From a virus, in the IMG/VR virus record IMGVR_UViG_3300044812_000040, positions 1 through 33,685 of that record: 33,685 nucleotides of DNA, one strand, 5' to 3'. The translations under genes were made by a program, and so were the position numbers. Shown one piece after another: positions 5,423 to 13,855 of the stretch. The notes under the pieces are model-generated. The model was not told the DNA's origin. It worked only from the letters and a program-made list of their open reading frames with translations, and did not search any database. Each line of letters starts with the position of its first letter. Within the stretch, counting starts at the first letter, position 1.

Positions 5423-6473
5423 CGACCTTTGTGTAAGCGTCGTAGCGGTTGCGAGCGAGGCCCATGAAGGGCAGGTGCTTTCCGGTGCGGTGGATGATCC
5501 AGTCGTTCGCGCGGCCTGCGTTGAAGGCCTTGGCCATGACGCGGACGCACTTCTCGGGGTTCGTGAGCGCTTCGAACGGCGTCTTTACGGTCTTCGTCGG
5601 GCCGATGTACCAGTAGGAGTTCAACTGGCAGAGACCGTAGTCCACGGAAACGACGTTGCCGTAGTGATCTTTGTTGAAGCACTTCGCGTTCGGATTGAAT
5701 TCGGACTCGCCGCAGATCGTGGCCCACAGCTCGATCGCGAGTGAAGCAGGCAGCTTCTCTTCGCGGCAGACGCGGAAGACCATCTGACCGCGGTTCTCCT
5801 TTGTCGCGTTGAATGCGTTCACGACGGCGGCGAGAGCGGTGCCGACGCCGGAGATGGTTGGCTGAGGCTCGAGCGCAGGCAGGTACTTGGACCAATCGAA
5901 GGCGCCTTCGTAGCCGTTGTAGTGGCCGGGGACCACGAAGTAATTGCCGTCGTGCTGAACGAAGCGGCCGAGGTGATCGGCAAGGTTCCACGCTACCTGG
6001 TTCGGTTGGGCACCGGGCCTGAGCTCGAGCCATTCGATGTGAACGTGAGAGCCGGCGGTGGATCCGGCGCGGCGTTCGGCAGTCGTGACGGGCCTGCCGT
6101 TCGCGTACACGTCGCCGGTGTTGCCCTCGATGCCGATGGGATCGCCGGCATTGAGCTCATCACCGATCTTCACCTGGATGGACGAGAAGTGCGCGTACTG
6201 AACGGAGTACCAGAGATCGTGCTCGTCGCAGTGATAGAGCACGCGAACTTCTTTGCAGTGGGAGGGATCTGGATCATCGGCGTAAAAGATGTCGTAGACA
6301 ACTCCGGGGACGACAGCGCGGACGGTATCGCCGACGCCGAGCTTTGCGAGCTTGAAGGAAACGAAGTCGATGCCGGCGTGGCCTTGCAGACCTTGGGAGG
6401 CATAGAGCGGGTTCTTATTGGCGCCGAATCCTTGGGAGACGATTCCTTCAAATGGACGTAAAGCTTTGCACAT
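5415..6473 (-). CDS. Two-domain endolysin: M23 peptidase plus lytic transglycosylase
   Basis: A 352-residue cell-wall enzyme. Residues about 10-155 form an M23 (LytM/lysostaphin-type) metallopeptidase: the zinc ligands are His32 and Asp36 in HAGIDF and the final HxH, His143 and His145 in SHVHIEW; YAHFSS near residue 93 is also typical. Residues about 215-330 form a lysozyme-like transglycosylase (SLT) domain: Glu256 in CGESEFNP and YGLCQLN near 279 match the catalytic Glu and the following conserved turn. It would therefore cut both peptide cross-links and the glycan. No signal peptide is seen, so export depends on the adjacent holin. The upstream region is A/C-rich with no Shine-Dalgarno sequence. 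Confidence 0.88.
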   Translation of the reverse strand: MCKALRPFEGIVSQGFGANKNPLYASQGLQGHAGIDFVSFKLAKLGVGDTVRAVVPGVVYDIFYADDPDPSHCKEVRVLYHCDEHDLWYSVQYAHFSSIQVKIGDELNAGDPIGIEGNTGDVYANGRPVTTAERRAGSTAGSHVHIEWLELRPGAQPNQVAWNLADHLGRFVQHDGNYFVVPGHYNGYEGAFDWSKYLPALEPQPTISGVGTALAAVVNAFNATKENRGQMVFRVCREEKLPASLAIELWATICGESEFNPNAKCFNKDHYGNVVSVDYGLCQLNSYWYIGPTKTVKTPFEALTNPEKCVRVMAKAFNAGRANDWIIHRTGKHLPFMGLARNRYDAYTKVDG

Positions 6474-6543
6474 GGGGTAATTTGAGCGTAGCGCTTAGGT
6501 TGGTGTTAGCAAGGGCCGTTCTGTGGATTTGATGAAGCGGGAC

Positions 6544-6571
6544 TTGACGGCTTTGGCGAAAGGTGTAGGGT
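6544..6571 (+). promoter_or_regulatory. Candidate promoter for the 36-residue plus-strand gene
   Basis: TTGACG at 6544-6549 and TAGGGT at 6566-6571 are separated by 16 bases. The ATG of the small plus-strand gene follows six bases after the -10-like box, so its transcript would be leaderless or nearly so. The -10 match is only to the TAnnnT core. Confidence 0.35.
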
Positions 6572-6577
6572 CGAGGG

Positions 6578-6688
6578 ATGGTCCAGACTCTTGCGGGGCT
6601 GTTGGTGCAATACTGGATAGGTTGCCTGGTGTTCGGCTGCGCCTTGGGTGGCGTGGCGCTCTTGGCAATGGTGCTTGAGGACTGCTAA
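6578..6688 (+). CDS. Putative single-span membrane miniprotein
   Basis: A 36-residue frame on the plus strand in the gap between endolysin and the ejection protein. It starts MVQTLAGLLVQYWIG and runs through CLVFGCALGGVALLAM before a short acidic end (LEDC). It is one hydrophobic span with only two acidic residues, as in small phage membrane proteins that modulate lysis or exclude other phages. The TAA overlaps the stop of the convergent ejection-protein gene by four bases. No standard Shine-Dalgarno sequence is present, and a promoter-like pair lies immediately upstream. Gene reality is uncertain because the frame is short. Confidence 0.4.
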   Translation: MVQTLAGLLVQYWIGCLVFGCALGGVALLAMVLEDC

Positions 6689-8481
6689 CGGAGTGGCGGG
6701 GGTTTGACGGCCTTTTTCATCCCGGTCTTGATAAGAGCGTCGGTGGTATTGGCTTTTTTCATAAGTCTGCCAACGGTAGCCTTTGCGACTCCGGAAAGGG
6801 CGTCGCCCGCGTTGAGATTCAAGACGGATTTGAGCGCGTCGCCCATCGCAGAGGCGAAGCTCAACTGCTCGGCAAGCGAGAAGGGAGCCTGACGGGCCGC
6901 GACATTCGCGCGGCCGATCGCTTCCTCTTCGACGTTAGTCAGCGCGCCGTAAAGGCGTTTGATGGCTGCGGCATCTTTTCCGGAGAGTGTGGAGAGCTTG
7001 GCGTATAGCGCGTCGCGGAGCGCCTCCGCCTCGCGAAGTGTGTGCGCCACTTCTGGATCGCGAGCGGCCGCTTTCTGGCTGACCTTATTCTTGGCGTAGT
7101 AGGAATGCAGGTCGTTGTTCGCTGATTGCAGGAAGTCTTCGGCCTCTTCGAGGGTGAGCTTGCGCTTGTAGGTTTTGGCAATGTTTCTAATGCGCTTCGC
7201 GCCGGCAGGGTTCAGAAGCTCGAAGCGGCGGTCGATACTTGATTCGATAGCGTCGGCGATCGGGCCGCCGTCGATCGTGGCGTCGGCGTTTTGGCCGAGG
7301 ATGGTTTGATAGCGCTGCCAGACGTTCTTCTTGGCGGTGTTCGTGGCTTTTACGAACTGGTCGATGTTCTCGATGGGAGTTTGGGATGCTCGAACGATCT
7401 CCGGCACGGCGGTTTGAACATCGGCGCGGAAGCGGACGTTGTTCTTTGCGGGCTTAATCGCCTTGATGAGCGCGTCCTCGGTGTTCGGGGAGATGATTCG
7501 CTTTGTGCCCAGGACGACGGCGGGAATCGTGGCTGCGGCTCCTCCGATTGCCGCTCCGGCGGCGGTGCCGATGGCGGTGTCTTTTGCGACGGTTCCGAGT
7601 GAGTTGTCGGTTTGAGCAAGTGAGGCTCCGAAGGAGCCGAGACCGCCCGCTGCGGCGCCTTCAACGACACCGGCTTTGACGGCTTGGCCGAGTGCGCCTT
7701 TGCCGAGACTGCCTACGGCGCGACCGGTAGCGCTTCCGCCCAAGGCGTAGGAGCCGAGTTCGGCGGCGACGCCGGCCGTCTGGCGGAGACCTTTCACGGT
7801 GGACAGTTTTTCGCCCTGGTCTCCGTAGCCGAGCGGAGTGACGGAGCCGAGGTAGCCGAAGCTCTTGGGCGAGCCGACGTTCTGGTTGTACTGTTGCATG
7901 CGGTTTTGATCGCCGCTCAGAAGCGCCGCGGTCCCAGTACCGATGCGGCCAAGTGAAAGGCCTGCGCGGAGGAAGGGCTTCGCGACGCCTTGTGCGAGGG
8001 ATTGGAGAAAGCCAGGCCGAGGAGTGGTGGCGGTCGGTGAAGGTACGGGGTTGGCCGGAGATGCAGATTGAACGGAGCCGCCGAGGCGCTGCACTTCCTT
8101 CTGAAGTTCAGTCATTCCCCTCTCGACGTACAGGGGGACGTCGTAGGCGACACCGAACTTGTTGACACCTTTTTTAGAGGCGTATTCACGGCCGCCGCTA
8201 TTGTGCATGGCGAGAATTTGGTCGGGCGGCACGCCGGCATCTTTCTGTTCCTTTACCCAGCTGTAGTGAACGAAGCTTTGGTTTTCGGGCGTGGGTTGAG
8301 CGTTGGCGTTGCCGAGGTATTTCTGCGCGCGTTCCTTCCATGTTCCGGGCATGTATTGGTAGGCGCCGAATTCTCCGCTCTTGCCTTTGGCGTTGTAGTT
8401 CTTTCCGCTTTCAAGCGTGGCCATTGCTCGGGTAAGTGCGAGAGCTGCCTTATCGAGGTTTTGAGGAGGCGGGAGGGGCAT
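6685..8481 (-). CDS. Virion-associated lytic transglycosylase / ejection protein
   Basis: A 598-residue protein at the distal end of the virion block. Residues 10-105 look like an SLT/lysozyme-like domain: Glu24-Ser25 in ATLESGKN, then GEFGAYQYMPGTW and ILAMHNSGG. Residues about 145-330 are Gly/Ala-rich and hydrophobic with repeated GSLGKGALGQ-like and AAGAAIGGAAATIP segments, fitting insertion into membranes. The remaining part is charged and helical. A transglycosylase fused to a membrane-active region is the pattern of internal virion proteins (for example T7 gp16), which leave the head to open a channel through the cell wall and inner membrane. No Shine-Dalgarno sequence is seen. It abuts the 485-residue gene upstream. 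Confidence 0.75.
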   Translation of the reverse strand: MPLPPPQNLDKAALALTRAMATLESGKNYNAKGKSGEFGAYQYMPGTWKERAQKYLGNANAQPTPENQSFVHYSWVKEQKDAGVPPDQILAMHNSGGREYASKKGVNKFGVAYDVPLYVERGMTELQKEVQRLGGSVQSASPANPVPSPTATTPRPGFLQSLAQGVAKPFLRAGLSLGRIGTGTAALLSGDQNRMQQYNQNVGSPKSFGYLGSVTPLGYGDQGEKLSTVKGLRQTAGVAAELGSYALGGSATGRAVGSLGKGALGQAVKAGVVEGAAAGGLGSFGASLAQTDNSLGTVAKDTAIGTAAGAAIGGAAATIPAVVLGTKRIISPNTEDALIKAIKPAKNNVRFRADVQTAVPEIVRASQTPIENIDQFVKATNTAKKNVWQRYQTILGQNADATIDGGPIADAIESSIDRRFELLNPAGAKRIRNIAKTYKRKLTLEEAEDFLQSANNDLHSYYAKNKVSQKAAARDPEVAHTLREAEALRDALYAKLSTLSGKDAAAIKRLYGALTNVEEEAIGRANVAARQAPFSLAEQLSFASAMGDALKSVLNLNAGDALSGVAKATVGRLMKKANTTDALIKTGMKKAVKPPPLR

Positions 8482-9939
8482 TTAAGGGAGGATGATTTGT
8501 TCCCAGGAGGGATAGGAGGCGCTTCCGCCAGACGTTGGCGACGTTGAGCCTGAATTTAGTGCGGAGCCGGATTGCTGAACAAAAGTCTGGGAGACGAGGT
8601 CACGGTTCGCTTTTTTTTGGGCGAGAACCGTCGGGTTGTCGCCAGGTTGAGGAAGATATTGCTGGCGAGCCTCGGCGAATTCGGTTGGTGAGATGACGGC
8701 GCCGGATTCTCGGCGTAGCACGGAGTTGATGAAGTTCCGCGACGACTGCATGTAATTTTGTATGGTGGCGGATTGAGCGTAGGAAGGAAGCCGGAGCTGC
8801 GCTTCAAAGCTCACGGGATTCATTGAGATAATCGCGTTTTGGTTGGATTCAATGATGGGGTTGGCCTGTTGGATGCGTAGAGCGTAGCCGGACGTTATTT
8901 GCTCTTGTGCAGTTGGAGCCCTCTGCGGCGTTTTGCCGAGTGCTTCGCTTTGCTTTGTGCCGTAGGGCACGCCGAGTGCGAGGGCGTCATTGACGGATAG
9001 CAGTTTGTCGGTGGTTGCGTCGGGCGCGGTGTAGGCGGCGGTGTAGTTGCCGTCTTTGCCACGGGAGACGAGAGAAGTTTCGGCACCGACAGCGATCGGT
9101 TTGTTGAGATCGAACTGCCGGTCCTTTTCCTTGTCGGCAAGCTGTTCGAGAAACTTGAGCCGGTCGGCCTCGATGCCGTAGGCGGTTTTGGCGTACTCGC
9201 GTTGGCTCGCCTGATCGTTTGATGCGATTTCGTAGTCGCCTTGTAGGCGGGCGGCGTCGATCTGAGCGCGGCGGTTCAAGGATGCCTGCTGGCCGGTGAT
9301 GAAGGGCATGGCGATCGCCTGATCCTCGATGTTCTGGAGCCCGAGGTCACGCGACTTGATGAAGTTGAGATAGCGCTGGCGGGCGGCTTTGACGGGATCG
9401 CTTTCCTGCAGGGAGTCGAGATAGTTCTTCGAAGCGAGGTCGTATGCGGAGTGATCCGGGCCTGTGGGCTGAGAGGGAGGTGGCGGTGGAGCATCGCCGG
9501 CGTTCGGGAAGCCTGGCGGCCTTGCGGGACCGCTGATGCCCGGGTTGTAGAGGTCGAGCGGATTCTGGTTTTGGTCGGGTTGGTTATAGGGCGGTGCCGA
9601 TGAGGTCGAGGCAGGAGCGGCCGGAGCGATGGTAGAGGCCTTTGCGACGTTCTGGACGAAGGTGGAGCGCTGGGGCGCGACCGGAGCGCGAGCGATCGTG
9701 GAATTGGCGTTCGGTGAGAGTGCTCCCGGCATGAATGGAGAACGGGGAGGGTTCGCTTTGGCCGCCTCGAGCTGCGCGCCGAGAGTGCCGGGTTGAGCGG
9801 CTGGCTGTGGGGGACGAGGTGCCATCGCTTGGCGGAAAGCGTTGGCGGTTTGGAGGCCCGAGGCCATGGAGCCGAGAGGTGGCGGGAGAGACGGGGCGAC
9901 GGCCTTTCCGAGCGCTTTTATTTTGGAGAGGAGTGCCAT
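8482..9939 (-). CDS. Putative internal virion (ejection) protein
   Basis: A 485-residue protein with no enzyme motif. The first 175 residues are Pro/Ala/Gln-rich and low in complexity. The rest is helical and charged: a long heptad-like region around RRAQIDAARLQGDYEI and AKTAYGIEADRLKFLEQL, then a conserved-looking block RNFINSVLRRESGAVISPTE with EARQQYLPQPGD near residues 405-435. I have seen that C-terminal block in phage structural proteins placed beside lysozyme-like ejection proteins. It ends where the transglycosylase gene begins, so the two are probably made and ejected together. There is no Shine-Dalgarno sequence. Confidence 0.65.
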   Translation of the reverse strand: MALLSKIKALGKAVAPSLPPPLGSMASGLQTANAFRQAMAPRPPQPAAQPGTLGAQLEAAKANPPRSPFMPGALSPNANSTIARAPVAPQRSTFVQNVAKASTIAPAAPASTSSAPPYNQPDQNQNPLDLYNPGISGPARPPGFPNAGDAPPPPPSQPTGPDHSAYDLASKNYLDSLQESDPVKAARQRYLNFIKSRDLGLQNIEDQAIAMPFITGQQASLNRRAQIDAARLQGDYEIASNDQASQREYAKTAYGIEADRLKFLEQLADKEKDRQFDLNKPIAVGAETSLVSRGKDGNYTAAYTAPDATTDKLLSVNDALALGVPYGTKQSEALGKTPQRAPTAQEQITSGYALRIQQANPIIESNQNAIISMNPVSFEAQLRLPSYAQSATIQNYMQSSRNFINSVLRRESGAVISPTEFAEARQQYLPQPGDNPTVLAQKKANRDLVSQTFVQQSGSALNSGSTSPTSGGSASYPSWEQIILP

Positions 9940-9943
9940 GGGT

Positions 9944-10912
9944 TTAGAAACCGGAGGCGTCCGGCTGCGGGTAATTTGGGTTGATGATGTTCGACTGTGA
10001 GGCGAATGGCAGGATGACAGGGCCTTCTACCTTCTCGGCGGCTTCTTGAAGCATTTGACCGATGAGTCCTCCGGGTTCGGAGTCGGGCGAGAGACGGCCG
10101 GATTCGTAGCCGCCGTCGTAGAGGTTCCAGTATTTCTGCGCGCGCTTGTCCTCGCCTTTGGAATCCCAATAGAGAGCGGCGGCGCGGTAGACGGGCGCGA
10201 TGTCGTATGACTCGGGAATCGGCGACATTTGGCCGATGGTGTACGCGGCGTTGCCTGCCGAGATCGAGGTGCCTTCGTAGGGCTTCGTGAGGGTGAGGGT
10301 GGTGGCGCTGCCTACGGACGCGATCTCGTACCAGAAGCCATCGCCCTTGTTCGCGGTGTCGGATTCAGTGATGCGGATGAAACGCCCGGCCATGGCGGAA
10401 GTCCAGCTGGTACCGGTGCCTACGATAGCGGTGGATGCGTTCGTGGCGGTGAGGATGCCCCCCGTCGTGTAGTCGCCGATCGAGAGATCGCGGAGGTTGA
10501 GGCGTCCGCGGAACGTGATCGTGTTTGAACTGGAAGCGGGGACGGGAGCGAAGAGGACGCGGCTTCCCTCGCGGTAGTAGAAGCGCGGTGCGTCGGACTC
10601 GCCGAGCTGAGAGGCAAGAATGAGCTTCCAGCGGTCGGAGTCATGGATCGCGTCGGGCATGTAGATGGTCGAGCCGACCGTGACGTAGAGATCGATGAGC
10701 TTCCGAAGGGAGTTCGGGATTTGATAGGCGCGCTGGCTGGCGACCGTCGAGACATCCTTCGTCGTTTCGAGCCACCACCAATTGCCCTTGCGGAGCGTGG
10801 CTATTGCACGGATGGAGTCGTTGATAAGACCGTCGGCGGTTGCGAGGTTGGCTGTCGAGGTGCTTTGTGTGAAAACTCCGTATAGATTTCTAAGTGCGGT
10901 GTAACTTCTCAT
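9944..10912 (-). CDS. Head-tail adaptor / tail tubular-type protein
   Basis: A 322-residue virion protein. It opens with helices (LRNLYGVFTQ, LINDSIRAIATLRKGNWWWLE), typical of short-tailed phage adaptor proteins that sit below the portal. A beta-rich insertion around residues 130-235 with Thr/Ser-rich strands (LTATNASTAIVGTGTSW, VGSATTLTLTKPY) follows. Then comes a helical end with YDIAPVYRAAALYWDSKG. The mixed layout and location, just before the large beta-rich tail protein in transcription order, support an adaptor or gp4/gp11-like role. It shares one base with the upstream stop (TAATG), so translational coupling is likely. The specific family is not certain. Confidence 0.65.
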   Translation of the reverse strand: MRSYTALRNLYGVFTQSTSTANLATADGLINDSIRAIATLRKGNWWWLETTKDVSTVASQRAYQIPNSLRKLIDLYVTVGSTIYMPDAIHDSDRWKLILASQLGESDAPRFYYREGSRVLFAPVPASSSNTITFRGRLNLRDLSIGDYTTGGILTATNASTAIVGTGTSWTSAMAGRFIRITESDTANKGDGFWYEIASVGSATTLTLTKPYEGTSISAGNAAYTIGQMSPIPESYDIAPVYRAAALYWDSKGEDKRAQKYWNLYDGGYESGRLSPDSEPGGLIGQMLQEAAEKVEGPVILPFASQSNIINPNYPQPDASGF

Positions 10913-12438
10913 TAGGTTGGATAGTTGATTGGTTCATAAAAGACTTCGACCATCTTTATCGGAATAGCGTCGGTAGCGCCGGAGCCCGAGAGCCATTGGA
11001 CGAAGAGACGCAGGCTGGTGAACTCTTCGAGTCGGTCGGTGAAGTCTTCAATCTCGTACTTAAAGACGGTCTTTGTGGCTGCTGTGACGGATGTGATCGT
11101 GGCAACTTCGGAGGCGACGAGTGTTTCGGGAACGAGGCTGATCTTGAGTGAGCGGCCGCCACTCGATGAGCCGGTCGATGTCACCTGAACGCATGTGATC
11201 TTTCCGCGCTGTCCTGCGCCGAACTCGGGGAACGCGGTCTTGGTGTTCATGTCGCCGGTACCGAAGTTCGAAAGGATTTGCAGCCCGCCGGACGTACCAA
11301 TGCCGCTCGACATGTAGAGCGAGCCTGAGACGAGGCTTTTGATGAAGCCGGAGGTAGTGCCGGAACCGGTGGCGATCTGGAATCCGGCCGGGGTGAAAAC
11401 ATCGCGGAAGGAACCGTACATGTACACGGCGCCAGCCGAGTTCCAGACGGCCATGTTGTTCCAGACTTCCCAGCCGCCTACGGATGGAAGTGAGCCGGTC
11501 CAGTAAAAGACGGGCTTGAACTCAGTCCCGTCGTATACGCGAAGCGCGCACTGGCCGCCGGTTCGATAGCCGGTGAAGCATGCGACGGTACCGGCGAAGG
11601 CGAAGGGCGCGGACACGTCGTCGTCGCGGAGGTCTTTGCTCTTGTAGTACGAGGCGGGACGGTCCGCACTCCAGAAGAAAGCGCGGGACTTGGCGCGACG
11701 GACTGCGGAGGTGTACCGGCCCGTGGTGGCGAAGACGACGAGATCAAATTCGTCCTCGGCGAAGCCGACTACCTCGTAGCCTACGGGGAGGTCGAGGAAC
11801 TGCGCGGAGAACGTGTTCGTGGCGCCGTTGTAGGCGTGGACGTAGCGCCCGGAGCCGATGTAGAGAATGTCATCGCCCGCCACGTAGAGCGGATGCAGCT
11901 TGCCTTGGCCGCCAGTAAGGTCGGTCCCCGTGAGCGGTGTGGTGGGAACGGTCGACATGAAATCATCGTCGAAGGCTCCGCCGACGATGTAGGTGCCGAC
12001 ATCCCAATCGGTATTGTCGTTCCAAGAATAGAAGACTCGTTGCACGCCGGAGACGTTGTAGAACGCGACCGACTGCGCCGAGACGGTGTTGTGGCCGCCG
12101 TGGGCGGTGATGGTGTATGGAAAGCTGCCGGTTACCGTGAGGCTGTTGCCGGATATGGAAAACTCCTGGAGGTCGGTGCCTCCGACTCCGTACGCGGTGG
12201 CGCTACCGGAGTCCATGGCCATGTCGAGGATGGCGGCGGAGGGCTTTGTGGCGGCGACATTCGTTACGCTGGATGGGTTGAAGCCTGGAAGTGCGATCCC
12301 GGGCGTCCAGAATGGATAGAAGTTGTTCATGTTGGCGAGGCCGTCGCCGATCGTGCGGAAGCTGTTGCCCTGCACCGGCACGAAGCCTTTCACGAAGTCC
12401 TGCTCATCCCAGACGATTTTTTCTTTGGTGATCCTCAT
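10912..12438 (-). CDS. Large beta-rich tail (nozzle/propeller-like) protein
   Basis: A 508-residue protein, nearly all beta strand. The start at 12438 (MRITKEKIVWDEQDFVKGF) overlaps the upstream stop by four bases; a longer frame upstream is Arg/His-rich shadow sequence. Repeating strand-turn units such as VAGDDILYIGSGRYVHAY, DEFDLVVFATTG and NNMAVWNSAGAVYMYG recur at about 40-60 residue spacing, like the blades of a beta-propeller. In short-tailed phages a propeller-like protein forms the tail nozzle next to the adaptor, and the neighbour order here fits that. The last 90 residues form a separate domain with Thr/Ser-rich strands. No enzyme motif is seen. Confidence 0.65.
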   Translation of the reverse strand: MRITKEKIVWDEQDFVKGFVPVQGNSFRTIGDGLANMNNFYPFWTPGIALPGFNPSSVTNVAATKPSAAILDMAMDSGSATAYGVGGTDLQEFSISGNSLTVTGSFPYTITAHGGHNTVSAQSVAFYNVSGVQRVFYSWNDNTDWDVGTYIVGGAFDDDFMSTVPTTPLTGTDLTGGQGKLHPLYVAGDDILYIGSGRYVHAYNGATNTFSAQFLDLPVGYEVVGFAEDEFDLVVFATTGRYTSAVRRAKSRAFFWSADRPASYYKSKDLRDDDVSAPFAFAGTVACFTGYRTGGQCALRVYDGTEFKPVFYWTGSLPSVGGWEVWNNMAVWNSAGAVYMYGSFRDVFTPAGFQIATGSGTTSGFIKSLVSGSLYMSSGIGTSGGLQILSNFGTGDMNTKTAFPEFGAGQRGKITCVQVTSTGSSSGGRSLKISLVPETLVASEVATITSVTAATKTVFKYEIEDFTDRLEEFTSLRLFVQWLSGSGATDAIPIKMVEVFYEPINYPT

Positions 12439-12860
12439 GTGGTTTGGTAGTGGCCCTTGCCGATAGGGTGGATGACGCAGGTTGCGGCAAGGCCCGCGAG
12501 ATTCGTGAGCGTGCCGCCGTCCTTCAGTGCGAGGCGATCGCCCTTTGCAAGCACGCGGTTGTCTTTGGTGGCAGTGAGAGCCGGTGTGGCGACGGTGTTC
12601 GCGGCCGTGGTCGTGGAGAGGGCTGCGGCGAGGAGATTGGTGCCGGAACCGGGAGCAGTGGTGCCGGTGAGCTTCTCGATTTGAAGCGTGGAATCGACCG
12701 TGCCCGCTGTCTCCCACGATGCGAGGACGCTGATGAGTTCGCACTTCACTGGCGCGATGAAAAAGACGCCGTAGTTTGCGGCTGTGGCGGCCGCGGCTCC
12801 CGGCAGCGAAGCGGAGGGGTAGAAGCCGTCCTTATTCATGATTTCGTTGAATTCGGTCAT
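12435..12860 (-). CDS. Small virion protein, possibly head decoration
   Basis: A 141-residue Ala/Thr-rich protein. The sequence after MTEFNEIMNKDGFYP is beta-rich (ANYGVFFIAPVKCELISVLASW, STLQIEKLTGTT, DRLALKDGGTL) and ends ATCVIHPIGKGHYQTT. Proteins of this style, with an FFIAP.KCELI strand and a closing V.HPIG, are found in phage head and tail regions. The role is inferred from position. It is joined by ATGA overlaps on both sides. Confidence 0.55.
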   Translation of the reverse strand: MTEFNEIMNKDGFYPSASLPGAAAATAANYGVFFIAPVKCELISVLASWETAGTVDSTLQIEKLTGTTAPGSGTNLLAAALSTTTAANTVATPALTATKDNRVLAKGDRLALKDGGTLTNLAGLAATCVIHPIGKGHYQTT

Positions 12861-13138
12861 TTGCGGAGTGAAAGGTAGATTGCAAGAAGCATCTGAAGGA
12901 TGAAGAGAGCACCGAGCGCGCGGCCGCCCCAGGTTTCCAGTTGGCGGATGCGCTTTTCGTGGTCCTCGGTTGTGCCTATGGCGGTCTTGCCGGTTTCGAG
13001 GATGTTGATGCGCCCCGCAAAGTTCTCCTTAAGGTCTTTCACTTCGGTGCGGATGAAGCCCACCTCGGTTTTAATCTCAATCAAGAGGTCGTGATCGATC
13101 TTGGATTGTGAGCTTGGAGTGGGCATGTGCTTCATCAA
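12857..13138 (-). CDS. Coiled-coil protein with C-terminal membrane anchor (XhlA-like)
   Basis: A 93-residue protein. Residues 15-60 are heptad-like and charged (LIEIKTEVGFIRTEVKDLKEN), then KRIRQLETWGGRALGALF leads into one hydrophobic span, ILQMLLAIYLSL, ending RK. A cytoplasmic coiled coil followed by a single C-terminal span is the plan of XhlA/holin-associated proteins. Its place inside the virion block, 7 kb from the holin and endolysin, is odd; it may instead be a virion or superinfection protein. The ATG at 13138 is followed by others (MMKHMP), so the exact start is uncertain. It overlaps the downstream gene by four bases. Confidence 0.6.
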   Translation of the reverse strand: MMKHMPTPSSQSKIDHDLLIEIKTEVGFIRTEVKDLKENFAGRINILETGKTAIGTTEDHEKRIRQLETWGGRALGALFILQMLLAIYLSLRK

Positions 13139-13141
13139 GGG

Positions 13142-13849
13142 TTAGCCGATCCCCAGGAGGAGGAGTTTGTTGTGATCGGCCACGACATCGATCATGGTCT
13201 GGCCGGAACCGCCGTTGTATAGGTCGGAGATTTCAGTAGAAGAGAGAACCTTGGCCCACACTCCCACTTCGTCGATGGCGGCGTCGGAATACTGCGAGAT
13301 GTCGCTACGGCGTCCGATCTCGAAGAAAGCTGATTGAGTATTGGGGGTGGCACCAGGGTTAACGGTCCCGAGCGATGAGCCGTTCTTGTAGATCGTCCAG
13401 GTTGAGCCGGCGCCTGGATATGTGAACGTCATCATGTACCACGTGCCCGTAGACATGCCGTGCGCGATGCCTCCATCGTCAGCGCCGAACTGGTCGACGG
13501 AGACGTTGGTGGTGTTGAAGTAGAGGAAAACCGCGCGGTTGCCTGCCGTTGTGGCTCCGTGGCCGATCACTGTTTCGGTGGCTACCAAGCTCGCAAAGTT
13601 CACCCAGAAGTTGTAGGTGCGGGCAGTCGCGCCAGTCGGGAGTCCTGTCGGCGAGCTTTTGGTCAGATACTGGGATGAGGCACGAACGACGTTCAGCGCG
13701 TTATTCACTTTGCCTGAGACAAAAGTGGCGGTGTTGACGTTCGTGAGGTTATTGCTCCCGTAGAAGTCGGTCGCATCTTCGAGCTTGAAGTACGAGGCCA
13801 GACTTGTGGTGAGCGTTCCTCCCGTATCGACTTGAAATTGCTTCGCCAT
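13142..13849 (-). CDS. LamG / concanavalin A-like lectin domain protein
   Basis: A 235-residue protein that is essentially one jelly-roll domain. The pattern LASYFKLEDATDFYGSNNLT, followed by GKVNNALNV, RTYNFWVNF, WYMMTFTYPG, WTIYKNGSSLGTV, FFEIGRR and AAIDEVGVWAKVLSSTEI, is the classic LamG/concanavalin A-like series ending in the DEV.VW...LS..EI..LYN motif. Such domains bind sugars on phage tail fibres, virion decorations or receptor-binding proteins. Position among the virion genes supports a role in host-surface attachment. The tail after LYNGG is short. The upstream region is A-rich without a Shine-Dalgarno sequence. Confidence 0.8.
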   Translation of the reverse strand: MAKQFQVDTGGTLTTSLASYFKLEDATDFYGSNNLTNVNTATFVSGKVNNALNVVRASSQYLTKSSPTGLPTGATARTYNFWVNFASLVATETVIGHGATTAGNRAVFLYFNTTNVSVDQFGADDGGIAHGMSTGTWYMMTFTYPGAGSTWTIYKNGSSLGTVNPGATPNTQSAFFEIGRRSDISQYSDAAIDEVGVWAKVLSSTEISDLYNGGSGQTMIDVVADHNKLLLLGIG

Positions 13850-13855
13850 GGTGAT

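Noticed and set aside
6544-6571. The same promoter as a start for the ejection-protein gene
   Set aside because: It points to the plus strand, away from that gene.
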